NCBI GenBank assembly: GCA_013388755.1
Contig: JACAEQ010000127.1
Coordinates: forward strand, 1-49,338
Reading direction: 5' to 3'
Source: Chloroflexota bacterium
Lineage (GTDB): Bacteria > Chloroflexota > Chloroflexia > Chloroflexales > Roseiflexaceae
Length of the DNA: 49,338 nucleotides
In this document: one piece after another, positions 1 to 7,277 of the stretch
How positions within the stretch are numbered: position 1 is the stretch's first letter
How the letters are laid out: each line of letters starts with the position of its first letter
Notes under the pieces: model-generated
What the model saw: the letters and a program-made list of their open reading frames with translations, nothing else
Databases searched by the model: none
Told to the model about the DNA's origin: nothing
Program-made: the position numbers and the translations under genes

Positions 1-75
1 GTCGGCGGTGGCGCGGTCGGAGCGGCCGCGGTCGGCGGTGGCGCGGTCGGAGCGGCCGCGGTCGGCGGCGGCGCG
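1..75. repeat. 30-bp tandem repeat in the phosphatase gene
   Basis: Two exact 30-bp units lie at 1-30 and 31-60, followed by a diverged half unit to 75. Read on the minus strand they encode an Ala/Pro/Thr-rich decapeptide repeat (PTAAAPTAPP register) in the extracytoplasmic tail of the PP2C protein. The array continues off the left edge, so copy number is unknown. Confidence 0.9.
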
Positions 76-1100
76 CTGATCCCTGGCGCCAGGACGGACG
101 GATAGGCTACAAAGAGGGTCACCGCCGACAGTGCTGCAAATAGCACGAATGCGAGCAGCGCACCGTGCCAGGTCAATCGTCGCGGCGCCGGCGGCTCGTA
201 TGCCGCGCGCGGGCGCAACGTTGCGGCCGGGGAAATTGCCAGCTCGCCAGGCATCGCCGCACCGACTGCCGGAGCCGGCGTCTCTTCCTCCAGCGACTGG
301 TCTGGCACTACCGTAACCGGCAATTCGACCGTCGGTTGATCGGCTGCCGTGCGTTCCGCCGCATGTGCAGCCGGCAGATCGAGATCGTCAACGTGGGCGA
401 TGATTGCGGTAATGTTATCGGTTCCGCCACGTTCATTCGCCAGGTCAATCAACCGGTCAACTGCGTCGGTCAACGGCAACGTGAGCGCCGTCTGGCAGAT
501 CTCGTCATCGGTCACCAGGCCGTGCAACCCATCGGAAGAAAGCACGATTGTATCGCCGGCCTGCAGCGGGTAATGGAACAGATCAACCACGACCTCGGAT
601 TGATACCCCAGGGCACGGGTAATCACATTGCGATAATAGAGCGAGCGTGCCTGTTCGGCAGTAATGACGCCGGCGGCCACCTGCTCACCCACCAGCGAAT
701 GGTCGCGCGAGATCTGGCGAATCGCGCCGTCGCGAATCAGGTATGCCCGGCTGTCGCCCACATTGGCAATGTGCAGCATCCCCTGGTAGAGTAACGCCGC
801 AACCCCGGTTGTACCCATGGTGCCGCGCCCCTCGGCATGGATGCGCTCATTCGCGCGCTCGAAAGCCTTCTGGAGTACCTCGGTGCGATCCTCCGATGGA
901 TCGCCATAATAGCTGCTAAGAATCGTCTCGACGCCCAGGTGACTGGCGACCTCGCCGGCGGCGTGGCCGCCCATGCCGTCGCAGACAACCAGCAACTCGC
1001 CGTATTGCTCGACTCCTGCGCCCTCGCCGACGCCAAAGTCGTCCTCGTTATGATCGCGCGTCTTGCCGACATCGGTGCGAGCGCTATGGCGCAGCTTCAT
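1..1100 (-). CDS. PP2C-family Ser/Thr protein phosphatase with C-terminal membrane anchor (partial)
   Basis: Metal-dependent protein phosphatase of the bacterial Stp/PppA type, which reverses Hanks-type kinase phosphorylation. The catalytic domain spans about residues 1-245: N18-E19-D20, the metal motif DGMGGH at 41-46, GTTGVAALL, ANVGDSRAYL, RDHSLVGEQV, LSSDGLHGLV and the closing DNITAIIAHV. After a linker, one membrane segment lies near residues 312-333, followed by an Ala/Pro/Thr-repeat tail, so the catalytic domain should be cytoplasmic and the tail outside. The ATG at 1100 is preceded by an AAGGTGG ribosome site. The reading frame is open to the left edge, so the C-terminus is missing. 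No kinase gene is adjacent; a kinase-like protein lies at 16196-18376. The family assignment is firm; the tail's role is unknown. Confidence 0.93.
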   Translation of the reverse strand, partial: MKLRHSARTDVGKTRDHNEDDFGVGEGAGVEQYGELLVVCDGMGGHAAGEVASHLGVETILSSYYGDPSEDRTEVLQKAFERANERIHAEGRGTMGTTGVAALLYQGMLHIANVGDSRAYLIRDGAIRQISRDHSLVGEQVAAGVITAEQARSLYYRNVITRALGYQSEVVVDLFHYPLQAGDTIVLSSDGLHGLVTDDEICQTALTLPLTDAVDRLIDLANERGGTDNITAIIAHVDDLDLPAAHAAERTAADQPTVELPVTVVPDQSLEEETPAPAVGAAMPGELAISPAATLRPRAAYEPPAPRRLTWHGALLAFVLFAALSAVTLFVAYPSVLAPGISAPPPTAAAPTAPPPTAAAPTAPPP

Positions 1101-1140
1101 GGACCACCTTCGAACAGGAGATATGTCATGATGACGCGCA

Positions 1141-1169
1141 AGTATAGCATGCCGGCATGAGGGGTGCAA
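1141..1169 (-). promoter_or_regulatory. Sigma-A promoter of the PP2C gene
   Basis: On the minus strand there is TTGCAC (1164-1169), a 17-bp spacer, then TATACT (1141-1146) with an extended TGC (1147-1149). Initiation near 1134 would give a 5' leader of about 35 nt before the ATG at 1100. Confidence 0.7.
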
Positions 1170-1322
1170 ACACTATGTCTGGAAGAGCGCCAGCGTGCGA
1201 ACGCATGTCGGCGAAGCTGAAACGCGCTCGAGCCACCCGCATCAAACGCACATCAGCGCACGCCACAGTCATAGCTTCTACCTGTACTGCTTCGCGAGGT
1301 CTGCGCACCCTGTGTCCGCCAG

Positions 1323-1352
1323 GTCATCGCGAGCGAAGCGAAGCAATCCCCC
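1323..1352. repeat. Interspersed GCGAGCGAAGC repeat, copy A (partial)
   Basis: The stretch GTCATCGCGAGCGAAGCG followed by AAGCAATCCC matches the left arm of longer palindromic copies at 6946-7050, 45451-45531 and 46258-46360. Only one arm is present here. The 1101-1399 interval otherwise holds just the PP2C promoter. Confidence 0.65.
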
Positions 1353-1399
1353 CTACGATGAAGCAGTACATATAGCAGGAGACGTGTGAACACGCTCGT

Positions 1400-1825
1400 T
1401 CAGTGTTGTACTTCTCGTGCCTGGATGCGCCACAGGGTCGGGCCGGGGCTGCGAAGGGCCGGCTGGCTGATGAAGGGATCGAGGACCGCGCGCAGTGCAG
1501 TGTCATCTATGGGCTTTTGCAGAAAACCGCTCACCATATGCAACCGGGCAAAGACCAGAATGTCCGGATGCGCCGACATGAGTACAATGGGGGGGAGGGG
1601 TGTGCCGCGTGCGCGCAACCGGCGAACAACGTCGCCGCCGCTAAAACTGGTCAATTCATAATCGAGAATGATCAGATCGAAGGAGATCTGGCGTGTCAGG
1701 CTCAGCGCTGCACTACCATCAGCCGCCGGCACAAGCTGCAGATTCTCGTAGCACGAGCGCAGCAGTTCGCAGAATGCGTCACGGAAGACGCGGTTATCGT
1801 CGACGACAAGGACATTGACAGGCAT
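1400..1825 (-). CDS. Single-domain response regulator
   Basis: CheY-like receiver protein of 141 aa with no output domain. Key residues are visible: acidic pair D9-D10, phosphoacceptor D55 in LIILDYEL, S84 in VLMSAHPD at the Thr/Ser position, and K104-P105 in FLQKPID. About 20 residues follow the receiver fold. It probably acts by protein-protein contact or as a phosphorelay intermediate. No histidine kinase is in the window, so its partner is unknown. The ATG at 1825 is chosen because it opens the hydrophobic beta-1 strand NVLVVDD; the Shine-Dalgarno sequence is weak (GAG). It stands alone between two intergenic regions of about 300 bp. Confidence 0.88.
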   Translation of the reverse strand: MPVNVLVVDDNRVFRDAFCELLRSCYENLQLVPAADGSAALSLTRQISFDLIILDYELTSFSGGDVVRRLRARGTPLPPIVLMSAHPDILVFARLHMVSGFLQKPIDDTALRAVLDPFISQPALRSPGPTLWRIQAREVQH

Positions 1826-2089
1826 GGGCGTCTCGGTTCTCGCGAATGTGCGTTTAATCTCCTGCCTGCATCTTAGTCGAACGCGGGCACCGTTCCATTA
1901 CCGGGCTTAGCAGGAGCGCAGGAGGAAGAGCTGAACCTGAGACTGTTCAGAGCCGGAGGTTCGAGGAGGCCCCGCCGGAGCATCTATGTCGGCGGCGGGA
2001 AGGCTTTCGTATGCGTCAGCACCGTCGCCCCGCCGACGGAAAGACATCATTTCCAGGAAAAGCGCCAGCAGTTGTCCGAGTCCTCCGAT
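1826..2089. other. Intergenic region without recognisable gene
   Basis: It separates the divergent response regulator and glycosyltransferase genes. I see no ORF with protein-like composition and no strong hairpin with a T-tract. A weak TAAGAT -10-like hexamer for the response regulator lies near 1872, on the minus strand. Confidence 0.4.
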
Positions 2090-2118
2090 TTGCGCGCCGC
2101 GCGTCCCCCTGCTACACT
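2090..2118 (+). promoter_or_regulatory. Promoter placing the start site at or next to the GT2 start codon
   Basis: TTGCGC (2090-2095), a 17-bp spacer and TACACT (2113-2118). The ATG of the downstream gene begins at 2129, only 10 nt after the -10 hexamer, and no Shine-Dalgarno sequence precedes it. The predicted transcript is therefore leaderless or nearly so. Confidence 0.55.
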
Positions 2119-2128
2119 ACGCGCCGCC

Positions 2129-3064
2129 ATGAAGAGTATCGGCGTTGCCATCGTGTCATTCAATACGTGCGATCTGCTGGCTGCATGTCTGGGGTCGCTG
2201 CGCCGCTGCACCCTGCCGTTGCGCGTGGTGGTCGTGGAGAATGCGTCAACCGACGGCAGCGCGGCAATGGTGCGTGCGCGCTTCCCGGAGGTCGAGTTGA
2301 TCGAACCCGGAGGGAACCGGGGTTTCGCGGCAGGGACCAACCTGGCGTTGCGGGCATTGTGTGCAGGCGAGCACCCACCGGCCCATCTCCTGCTGCTCAA
2401 TCCTGATACCATCGTTCACCCCGGCGCCATCGAGACCCTGGTCGCGTTCCTCGATGCGCATCCGCGCGTCGGCGTTGTCGGGCCGCGGCTGCTCAACCCG
2501 GATGGAACGATGCAACATGCGGCCTTTCGCTTCCCGACACTGCTGATGACCGTGCTCGATCTCTTTCCACCTGGCGAGGCAATGCCGGGGCGCCTGTACG
2601 GCTCCTGGTGGCATGGTCGCTATCCACAGGAGCGGCTGGGCGACAGGCCATTTCCGATCGATCACCCCCTCGGGGCATGCATGCTTGTGCGGCGTGAGAC
2701 GCTTGCACAGGTCGGCCTGTTTGATGAGGCATACTTCATGTATACGGAAGAGGTTGACTGGTGCTACCGGGTGCGGCGCGCCGGCTGGGCGATCTGGCAG
2801 GAACCGCGCGCGCGGGTGACACACGTCGGTGGCGCGGCGACCAGCCAGTTTCGGGCACGAATGTTCGTGGCACTCTATGCCAGCCGTATGCGCTTCTTCC
2901 AGTTATGGTACGGAGCCGCTGCCGCCCGCCGCCACAGGGCCATCATCCGCGCCGGTATGCTGCGCCTTACATTGCTCACCTGGCGCGACTATGCGAATCA
3001 ACGCATCACCTGCGATACACTCCGGTCGCGGCTGTGGGCCTATGGGAGTGTCTTTCATCTGTGA
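2129..3064 (+). CDS. Glycosyltransferase family 2 (WbbL/rhamnosyltransferase-like)
   Basis: A 311-aa inverting GT-A glycosyltransferase. The N-terminal strand VAIVSFNTCDLLAACLGSL, the nucleotide-binding ENASTDGS and GGNRGFAAGTN, the DxD-equivalent LLLNPDT, and the acceptor-side EEVDWCYR match the WbbL-type rhamnosyltransferase subfamily, which extends lipid-linked surface polysaccharides at the inner membrane face. The upstream frame stays open from 2072, but homology-like sequence begins at the ATG at 2129, directly after the -10 box. The stop overlaps the next gene's GTG start (GTGA at 3061-3064), so the two are translationally coupled. The third gene of the cluster is a paralogue. The sugar donor and acceptor cannot be read from the sequence. 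Confidence 0.88.
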   Translation: MKSIGVAIVSFNTCDLLAACLGSLRRCTLPLRVVVVENASTDGSAAMVRARFPEVELIEPGGNRGFAAGTNLALRALCAGEHPPAHLLLLNPDTIVHPGAIETLVAFLDAHPRVGVVGPRLLNPDGTMQHAAFRFPTLLMTVLDLFPPGEAMPGRLYGSWWHGRYPQERLGDRPFPIDHPLGACMLVRRETLAQVGLFDEAYFMYTEEVDWCYRVRRAGWAIWQEPRARVTHVGGAATSQFRARMFVALYASRMRFFQLWYGAAAARRHRAIIRAGMLRLTLLTWRDYANQRITCDTLRSRLWAYGSVFHL

Positions 3065-3846
3065 GCCATACACAGACCACCGCGATGGACTCGCTGTCGG
3101 TTGCGATCATTGCCCGTGACGAAGAACGGCATATCGGCGAGGCCATCGCCAGTGTCACCGGACTGGCCGGCGACGTGCTGGCGCTCATTGACGATCGCAC
3201 CCGCGATGCAACCGCAGATACCTGCCGGGCGCGCGGCGCGCGGGTAGAGATCGAGCCATGGCGCGGCTTTCCGGCGCAGCGCAACCGCGCGCTCGGCCTG
3301 TGTACCGGCGACTGGGTTCTGTTTCTCGATGCCGATGAACGCGTGACGCCGGAACTGGCCATGGAGATCCGTGCGACCTTGAACGCCGATCCGCCCCTGG
3401 CAGGCTACTGGATCCCGCGCTACAATCTGTTCTTTGGCCGGCGCGTGTTTGGCGGCGGCTGGTACCCCGATCCGCAGCTCCGGCTGTTACGGCGCGGGCG
3501 GGCGCGCTACGACGAGACACGCCTGGTGCATGAGTTTGCCGAACTGGATGGGCCGGCCGGCCAGTTGCACGGCCACCTGTTGCACCTGAACATTGAGCGT
3601 TTTGATGAACTATGGCGCAAGCAGCGATCGTATGCGATTCAGGAAGCGCACACGCTCTATCTGTCCGGTGTACGCGCGCGCTGGCGCAACTTTGGTGGCG
3701 CGCCGGCGCGTGAATTCTACCGCCGCTTCATTACGCTCCGCGGCTACCGCGACGGCGCGCTCGGGCTGGTTCTCTGCGCGACGCTGGCCCTGTTCGAGGT
3801 GGTGAAATATGCGCATCTCAAAGGATTGCCGGAGCCGGGGAGGTGA
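3061..3846 (+). CDS. Glycosyltransferase family 2 (WaaE/KdtX-like)
   Basis: A GT2 enzyme of 261 aa from the overlapping GTG, or 253 aa from the ATG at 3085. Features are LSVAIIARDEERHIGEAIAS at the N-terminus, LIDDRTRDAT, GFPAQRNRALG, the catalytic-site DxD in FLDADERVTPEL, and the C-terminal EFYRRFITLRGYRDGALGL that typifies WaaE/KdtX-like enzymes acting on LPS core or other surface glycans. One C-terminal hydrophobic stretch (LGLVLCATLALFEVVKYA) may sit at the membrane. It is the middle member of a three-gene cluster. Overlap with the upstream stop favours the GTG; the protein motif itself starts at the ATG. Confidence 0.86.
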   Translation: MSHTQTTAMDSLSVAIIARDEERHIGEAIASVTGLAGDVLALIDDRTRDATADTCRARGARVEIEPWRGFPAQRNRALGLCTGDWVLFLDADERVTPELAMEIRATLNADPPLAGYWIPRYNLFFGRRVFGGGWYPDPQLRLLRRGRARYDETRLVHEFAELDGPAGQLHGHLLHLNIERFDELWRKQRSYAIQEAHTLYLSGVRARWRNFGGAPAREFYRRFITLRGYRDGALGLVLCATLALFEVVKYAHLKGLPEPGR

Positions 3847-3859
3847 CACCGATACAGCC

Positions 3860-4804
3860 ATGCTTGCCATCATTATCGTCTCCTGGAACGTGCGCAACCT
3901 GCTCGATCGCTGCATCACCTCGATCCATGCCGCGCTCGACAGCGCCGGCATCGCATACCGAGTCATCATCGTTGACAACGCCTCATCCGACGGGACACCG
4001 GCCATGCTGCGCGCGCAGCACCCTGACGTTGAGTTGCTCGAAGCCGGGGGCAACCTGGGGTTCGCCGGGGGGAACAACCTGGCGCTGCGACGCCTGCTCG
4101 CCGGACCTGCGCGGGGCGATGTCCAGTATGTGCTGTTGCTCAACCCCGATACCGAGATCATTGACGGCGCAATCGTGGAGTTGCTGCGCTACCTTGAGGC
4201 TCACCCGGACATCGTGGTCGCCGGGCCACGCCTGCGTTACCCGGACGGAGCGCCACAGTCGAGCCGGCGGCGCTTTCCCACGCCGGGAGTGTTTTTCTGG
4301 GAAAGTACGCCGCTGGAACAGCGCTGGCCGGGCAATCCGTGGGCGCGGCGCTACCGTTGCGCCGACACACCCGATGATCGTGCGCAAGCGGTGGACTGGC
4401 TGGTGGGTGCGGCGCTGATGGTGCGCCGGAGCGCGATAGAATCCGCCGGCCTGCTCGATGCCGGCTTTGCCATGTACTCCGAGGAACTGGAGTGGCAACT
4501 GCGTCTCACGCGCTATGGCCGTATCGTCTATCTTCCCACCGCCGAGATCATCCACCACGAGGGGAAGAGCAGCGAACAGCATCCAGCGCGGCGGTACATC
4601 AATTTCCACCGCAGCCGGCTGCGATTTGCGCGTATGCGATATGGCGCCGGTTTTGCGCTGCTGCTCAAGCGATTCGTGGTTGCAGCGTACAGTATGGAAC
4701 TGGCGATCGAGGCCGGTAAGTGGCTGCTGGGCCACCGGCGAGCGCTACGTTCGCAACGTATCGTCGCCTATCTTGCATTGCTTCGCGCGCTGGTGGGCGA
4801 GTAA
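3860..4804 (+). CDS. Glycosyltransferase family 2 (paralogue of the first gene)
   Basis: A 314-aa GT2 protein clearly related to the gene at 2129-3064. It has LAIIIVSWNVRNLLDRCI, IIVDNASSDGT, GGNLGFAGGNN, the DxD-equivalent LLLNPDTEI, a WLVGAALMVRR segment and YSEELEWQLR. The ATG at 3860 lies 13 nt past the preceding stop and begins the conserved beta strand; in-frame codons upstream overlap the previous gene. The shared layout with the first gene suggests local duplication around the WaaE-like gene. It is expected to act in the same surface polysaccharide pathway. It converges on typA with 35 nt between stops and no clear terminator. Confidence 0.88.
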   Translation: MLAIIIVSWNVRNLLDRCITSIHAALDSAGIAYRVIIVDNASSDGTPAMLRAQHPDVELLEAGGNLGFAGGNNLALRRLLAGPARGDVQYVLLLNPDTEIIDGAIVELLRYLEAHPDIVVAGPRLRYPDGAPQSSRRRFPTPGVFFWESTPLEQRWPGNPWARRYRCADTPDDRAQAVDWLVGAALMVRRSAIESAGLLDAGFAMYSEELEWQLRLTRYGRIVYLPTAEIIHHEGKSSEQHPARRYINFHRSRLRFARMRYGAGFALLLKRFVVAAYSMELAIEAGKWLLGHRRALRSQRIVAYLALLRALVGE

Positions 4805-4839
4805 CCGTTCACACCTGTCCGGCGCACGCCTGCCTGCAC

Positions 4840-6681
4840 TTATGTTGTGCCCGCCAGCGCCATCTCGCGGCGCTTCTGCTCGCGCTGCCGTTCATTGAGG
4901 GTTAGCAAGCGCTTGCGCAACCGGAAGCTCTTCGGCGTCACCTCGACCAGTTCGTCGTCGCTGATATACTCGATAGCATCATCGAGGCTCAGATTACGCG
5001 GTGCTTCGAGGCGAATCCCCTCCTCAGCCGTCGAGGAGCGAATATTCGTCAGATGCTTGCGGCGGCACACATTCACCTCCAGGTCGCGCTCGCGAATGTG
5101 CTGGCCGATGATCATCCCTTCGTACACCTCGACACCGGGCGTGATGAACAGCGTACCGCGCTCCTGGGCCTGGTTCAGGGCGTAGGCAGTAGCGACGCCA
5201 CTTTCGGAAGCGATCAACGAGCCGTTGGCGCGGGTGATGATCTCACCGGCCAGCGGTTCATAACCGATGAACAGTGCATTCATCACCCCTTCGCCACGTG
5301 TCGCGGTCAGAAATGTCTGGCGAAACCCGAGCAGGCCGCGCGTCGGCACATGAAAGATCATGTGGACCAGGCCCCCTTCGCGGATGCTCATGTCGCGCAT
5401 CTGGCCACGCCGCTGCCCCATCAACTCGATCACCGCACCCTGATAGTTTTCGCCGACCTCCAGTTCCACCTGCTCAATCGGTTCATACCGGACGCCGTCA
5501 ATCTCTCTGAAGATCACTTCCGGGCGCGACACCTGGAACTCGTACCCTTCGCGGCGCATGGTTTCGATCAGGATCGTGAGGTGCAATTCGCCGCGCCCAC
5601 TGACCGCGAACGCGTCAGGCGAGGCGGTATCCGCCACACGCAGCGCCACATCGCGCTCGATCTCCTGATACAGACGCTCGCGCAGTTTGCGCGAGGTGAC
5701 GTGCGTTCCTTCGCGCCCGGCGAACGGACTATTGTTGACGCTGAAGGTCATGCGCACCGTCGGTTCCTCGACGGCGATCGGCGGCAGAGCCTCGGGTTGC
5801 TGCGCATCGGCGATTGTATCGCCGATACCTGCGTCGCCAATGCCCGCCAGCGCAATAATATCGCCGGCCTCGGCCTGCTCCACCTCGCGCCGATCCAGGC
5901 CGCTGAACACGAACAACTGATTGACCTTCGCCTGGGCGATGCTGCCGTCGCGAGCGATGTGCGCCACAGCCTGGCCCTTGCGGATCGTGCCGCGCCGCAG
6001 CCGGCCAATCAGGATTTTGCCCTTGTAGTCGTCGTAGGTCGTGTTGGTGACCAGCAGTTGTGCCGGCCCGTCAGGATCGACATCGGGGCCGGGGATCTGA
6101 TCGAGAATCGCGTCGAACAGCGGCTCGAGCGAGTCGTGAATCTTGAGCGGCGAGCGCCCTGCGACGCCCTGGAGCGCGTTGGTATAGATTGTCGCGAACT
6201 CTGCCTGTTCATCCGTTGCACCCAGCTCGACGAACAGGTCGAACGTCTCATTGATGACATGGTTGGGCCGCGCGTTGGGCCGATCGATCTTATTGACGAC
6301 CACAATCGCCCGGTGGCCCGCCTGCAACGCTTTGCGCAACACGAAACGGGTCTGCGGCATGGGCCCGTCAACGGCATCAACCAGCAGCAGCACGCCGTCA
6401 ACCATGTTCATCACTCGTTCGACCTCACCGCCGAAGTCGGCATGGCCCGGCGTGTCAACGATATTAATCTTCACGCCACGGTAGATGACGGCGGTGTTCT
6501 TGGCGAGAATGGTAATACCGCGCTCACGCTCGAGGTCGTTCGAGTCCATCACGCGCTCGGCGACCTGCTGGTTATCGCGGAAGATGCGCCCCTGGCGCAG
6601 CAATCCGTCCACCAGCGTCGTCTTACCATGATCAACATGGGCGATAATGGCGATATTGCGGATGTCGTCACGTCGAGTCAT
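4840..6681 (-). CDS. typA: Translational GTPase TypA/BipA
   Basis: A 613-aa ribosome-associated GTPase of the EF-G class, implicated in ribosome assembly and stress adaptation. The G domain occupies the N-terminus: P-loop [15 protein letters not shown], switch I region [23 protein letters not shown] and [10 protein letters not shown]. The EF-Tu-like domain II, EF-G-like domains III and V, and the BipA C-terminal domain follow, ending in a basic [18 protein letters not shown] stretch. Length is normal for the family. The ATG at 6681 opens the conserved [19 protein letters not shown] sequence. It is monocistronic, with a promoter about 70 nt upstream. Confidence 0.97.
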   Translation of the reverse strand: MTRRDDIRNIAIIAHVDHGKTTLVDGLLRQGRIFRDNQQVAERVMDSNDLERERGITILAKNTAVIYRGVKINIVDTPGHADFGGEVERVMNMVDGVLLLVDAVDGPMPQTRFVLRKALQAGHRAIVVVNKIDRPNARPNHVINETFDLFVELGATDEQAEFATIYTNALQGVAGRSPLKIHDSLEPLFDAILDQIPGPDVDPDGPAQLLVTNTTYDDYKGKILIGRLRRGTIRKGQAVAHIARDGSIAQAKVNQLFVFSGLDRREVEQAEAGDIIALAGIGDAGIGDTIADAQQPEALPPIAVEEPTVRMTFSVNNSPFAGREGTHVTSRKLRERLYQEIERDVALRVADTASPDAFAVSGRGELHLTILIETMRREGYEFQVSRPEVIFREIDGVRYEPIEQVELEVGENYQGAVIELMGQRRGQMRDMSIREGGLVHMIFHVPTRGLLGFRQTFLTATRGEGVMNALFIGYEPLAGEIITRANGSLIASESGVATAYALNQAQERGTLFITPGVEVYEGMIIGQHIRERDLEVNVCRRKHLTNIRSSTAEEGIRLEAPRNLSLDDAIEYISDDELVEVTPKSFRLRKRLLTLNERQREQKRREMALAGTT

Positions 6682-6749
6682 TGCTTTGCACCAAAAAACG
6701 CCCCGGCCGGAAGGTCGAGGCGATCGAATAGCTTCGTCTTTCTAGAAAT

Positions 6750-6778
6750 AGTGTACCACAGATTGGAGTGTGTGTCGA
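6750..6778 (-). promoter_or_regulatory. Promoter of typA
   Basis: Minus strand: TCGACA (6773-6778), 17-bp spacer, TACACT (6750-6755) with extended TGG (6756-6758). The leader of roughly 60 nt has a GC-rich run followed by GTTTTTT just before the start codon. Confidence 0.65.
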
Positions 6779-6862
6779 CGGCGGAACAGACAGCGACAGG
6801 GCTCCTGCAAAGACACTGCTGGCGAACCCGGGTACGCGGGCCTGCGCCCCGCATGCGCCTAC

Positions 6863-7095
6863 CGTCATGCATGGGCGGGAACGATTATGCCGCAGAATCA
6901 CGCTGGAAGCATGGGGGTGCCACTCCGAAGAACAGATCGTTTGCTGTCATTGCGAGCGCAGCGACACGATCGAGCGGCGCGAGCGGAGATTGCGTCAGCC
7001 AGGCGTCACCCGCTACACGCTGTCGCTGACGCGCCTCGCTATGACCGCAGACGGTCGTTCATGCGCCCGCGTGACGTCATGCATGGGCGGGAACG
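6863..7095. repeat. 21-bp direct repeats bracketing palindromic repeat copy B
   Basis: The same 21 bp (core CATGCATGGGCGGGAACG) occurs at 6863-6883 and 7075-7095, 212 bp apart. Between them, 6946-7050 is a full copy of the interspersed palindromic repeat: it opens GTCATTGCGAGCGCAGCG and closes with the complementary CGCCTCGCTATGAC. The arrangement resembles a small inserted cassette, but no transposase is present. Confidence 0.7.
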
Positions 7096-7151
7096 GTCAT
7101 CTCGCGAGCGGGTAAGAGAGCGCGACCACCTCAAGGTTGCGCAGCGCCCGT

Positions 7152-7277
7152 TCAAATGATCAGGGTTGCCGCGTCGGCGCGCCTCACCCGAAGCCCATGA
7201 TGGCCGGCGGTGATCGTGCCGCCTCTGGCAATCACACGCAGCCGTACACTCAACGACCCTGCCCATTCGCCAGGCCG
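7152..7277 (-). pseudogene. Remnant of a GH95-like (alpha-fucosidase family) gene
   Basis: Immediately after the TAG of the GH57 gene and in the same frame there are 41 sense codons before a TGA. They include VRLRVIARGGTITAG and LRVRRADAATLII. From memory of family GH95, the N-terminal beta-sandwich domain contains a VRVLAEGGTVTA...L.V.GADAVTLL segment that this matches closely. There is no start codon of its own, no catalytic domain and no upstream part, so it looks like a decayed fragment. Alternatively it is chance or read-through sequence; a profile search would decide. Confidence 0.5.

Noticed and set aside
1-75. Possible CRISPR array at the left edge
   Set aside because: The 30-bp units are directly abutting with no spacers and lie in frame inside the PP2C coding sequence.
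5053-7029. 658-codon plus-strand open frame opposite typA
   Set aside because: It mirrors the GC-rich third-position pattern of typA on the other strand and contains no recognisable motif.
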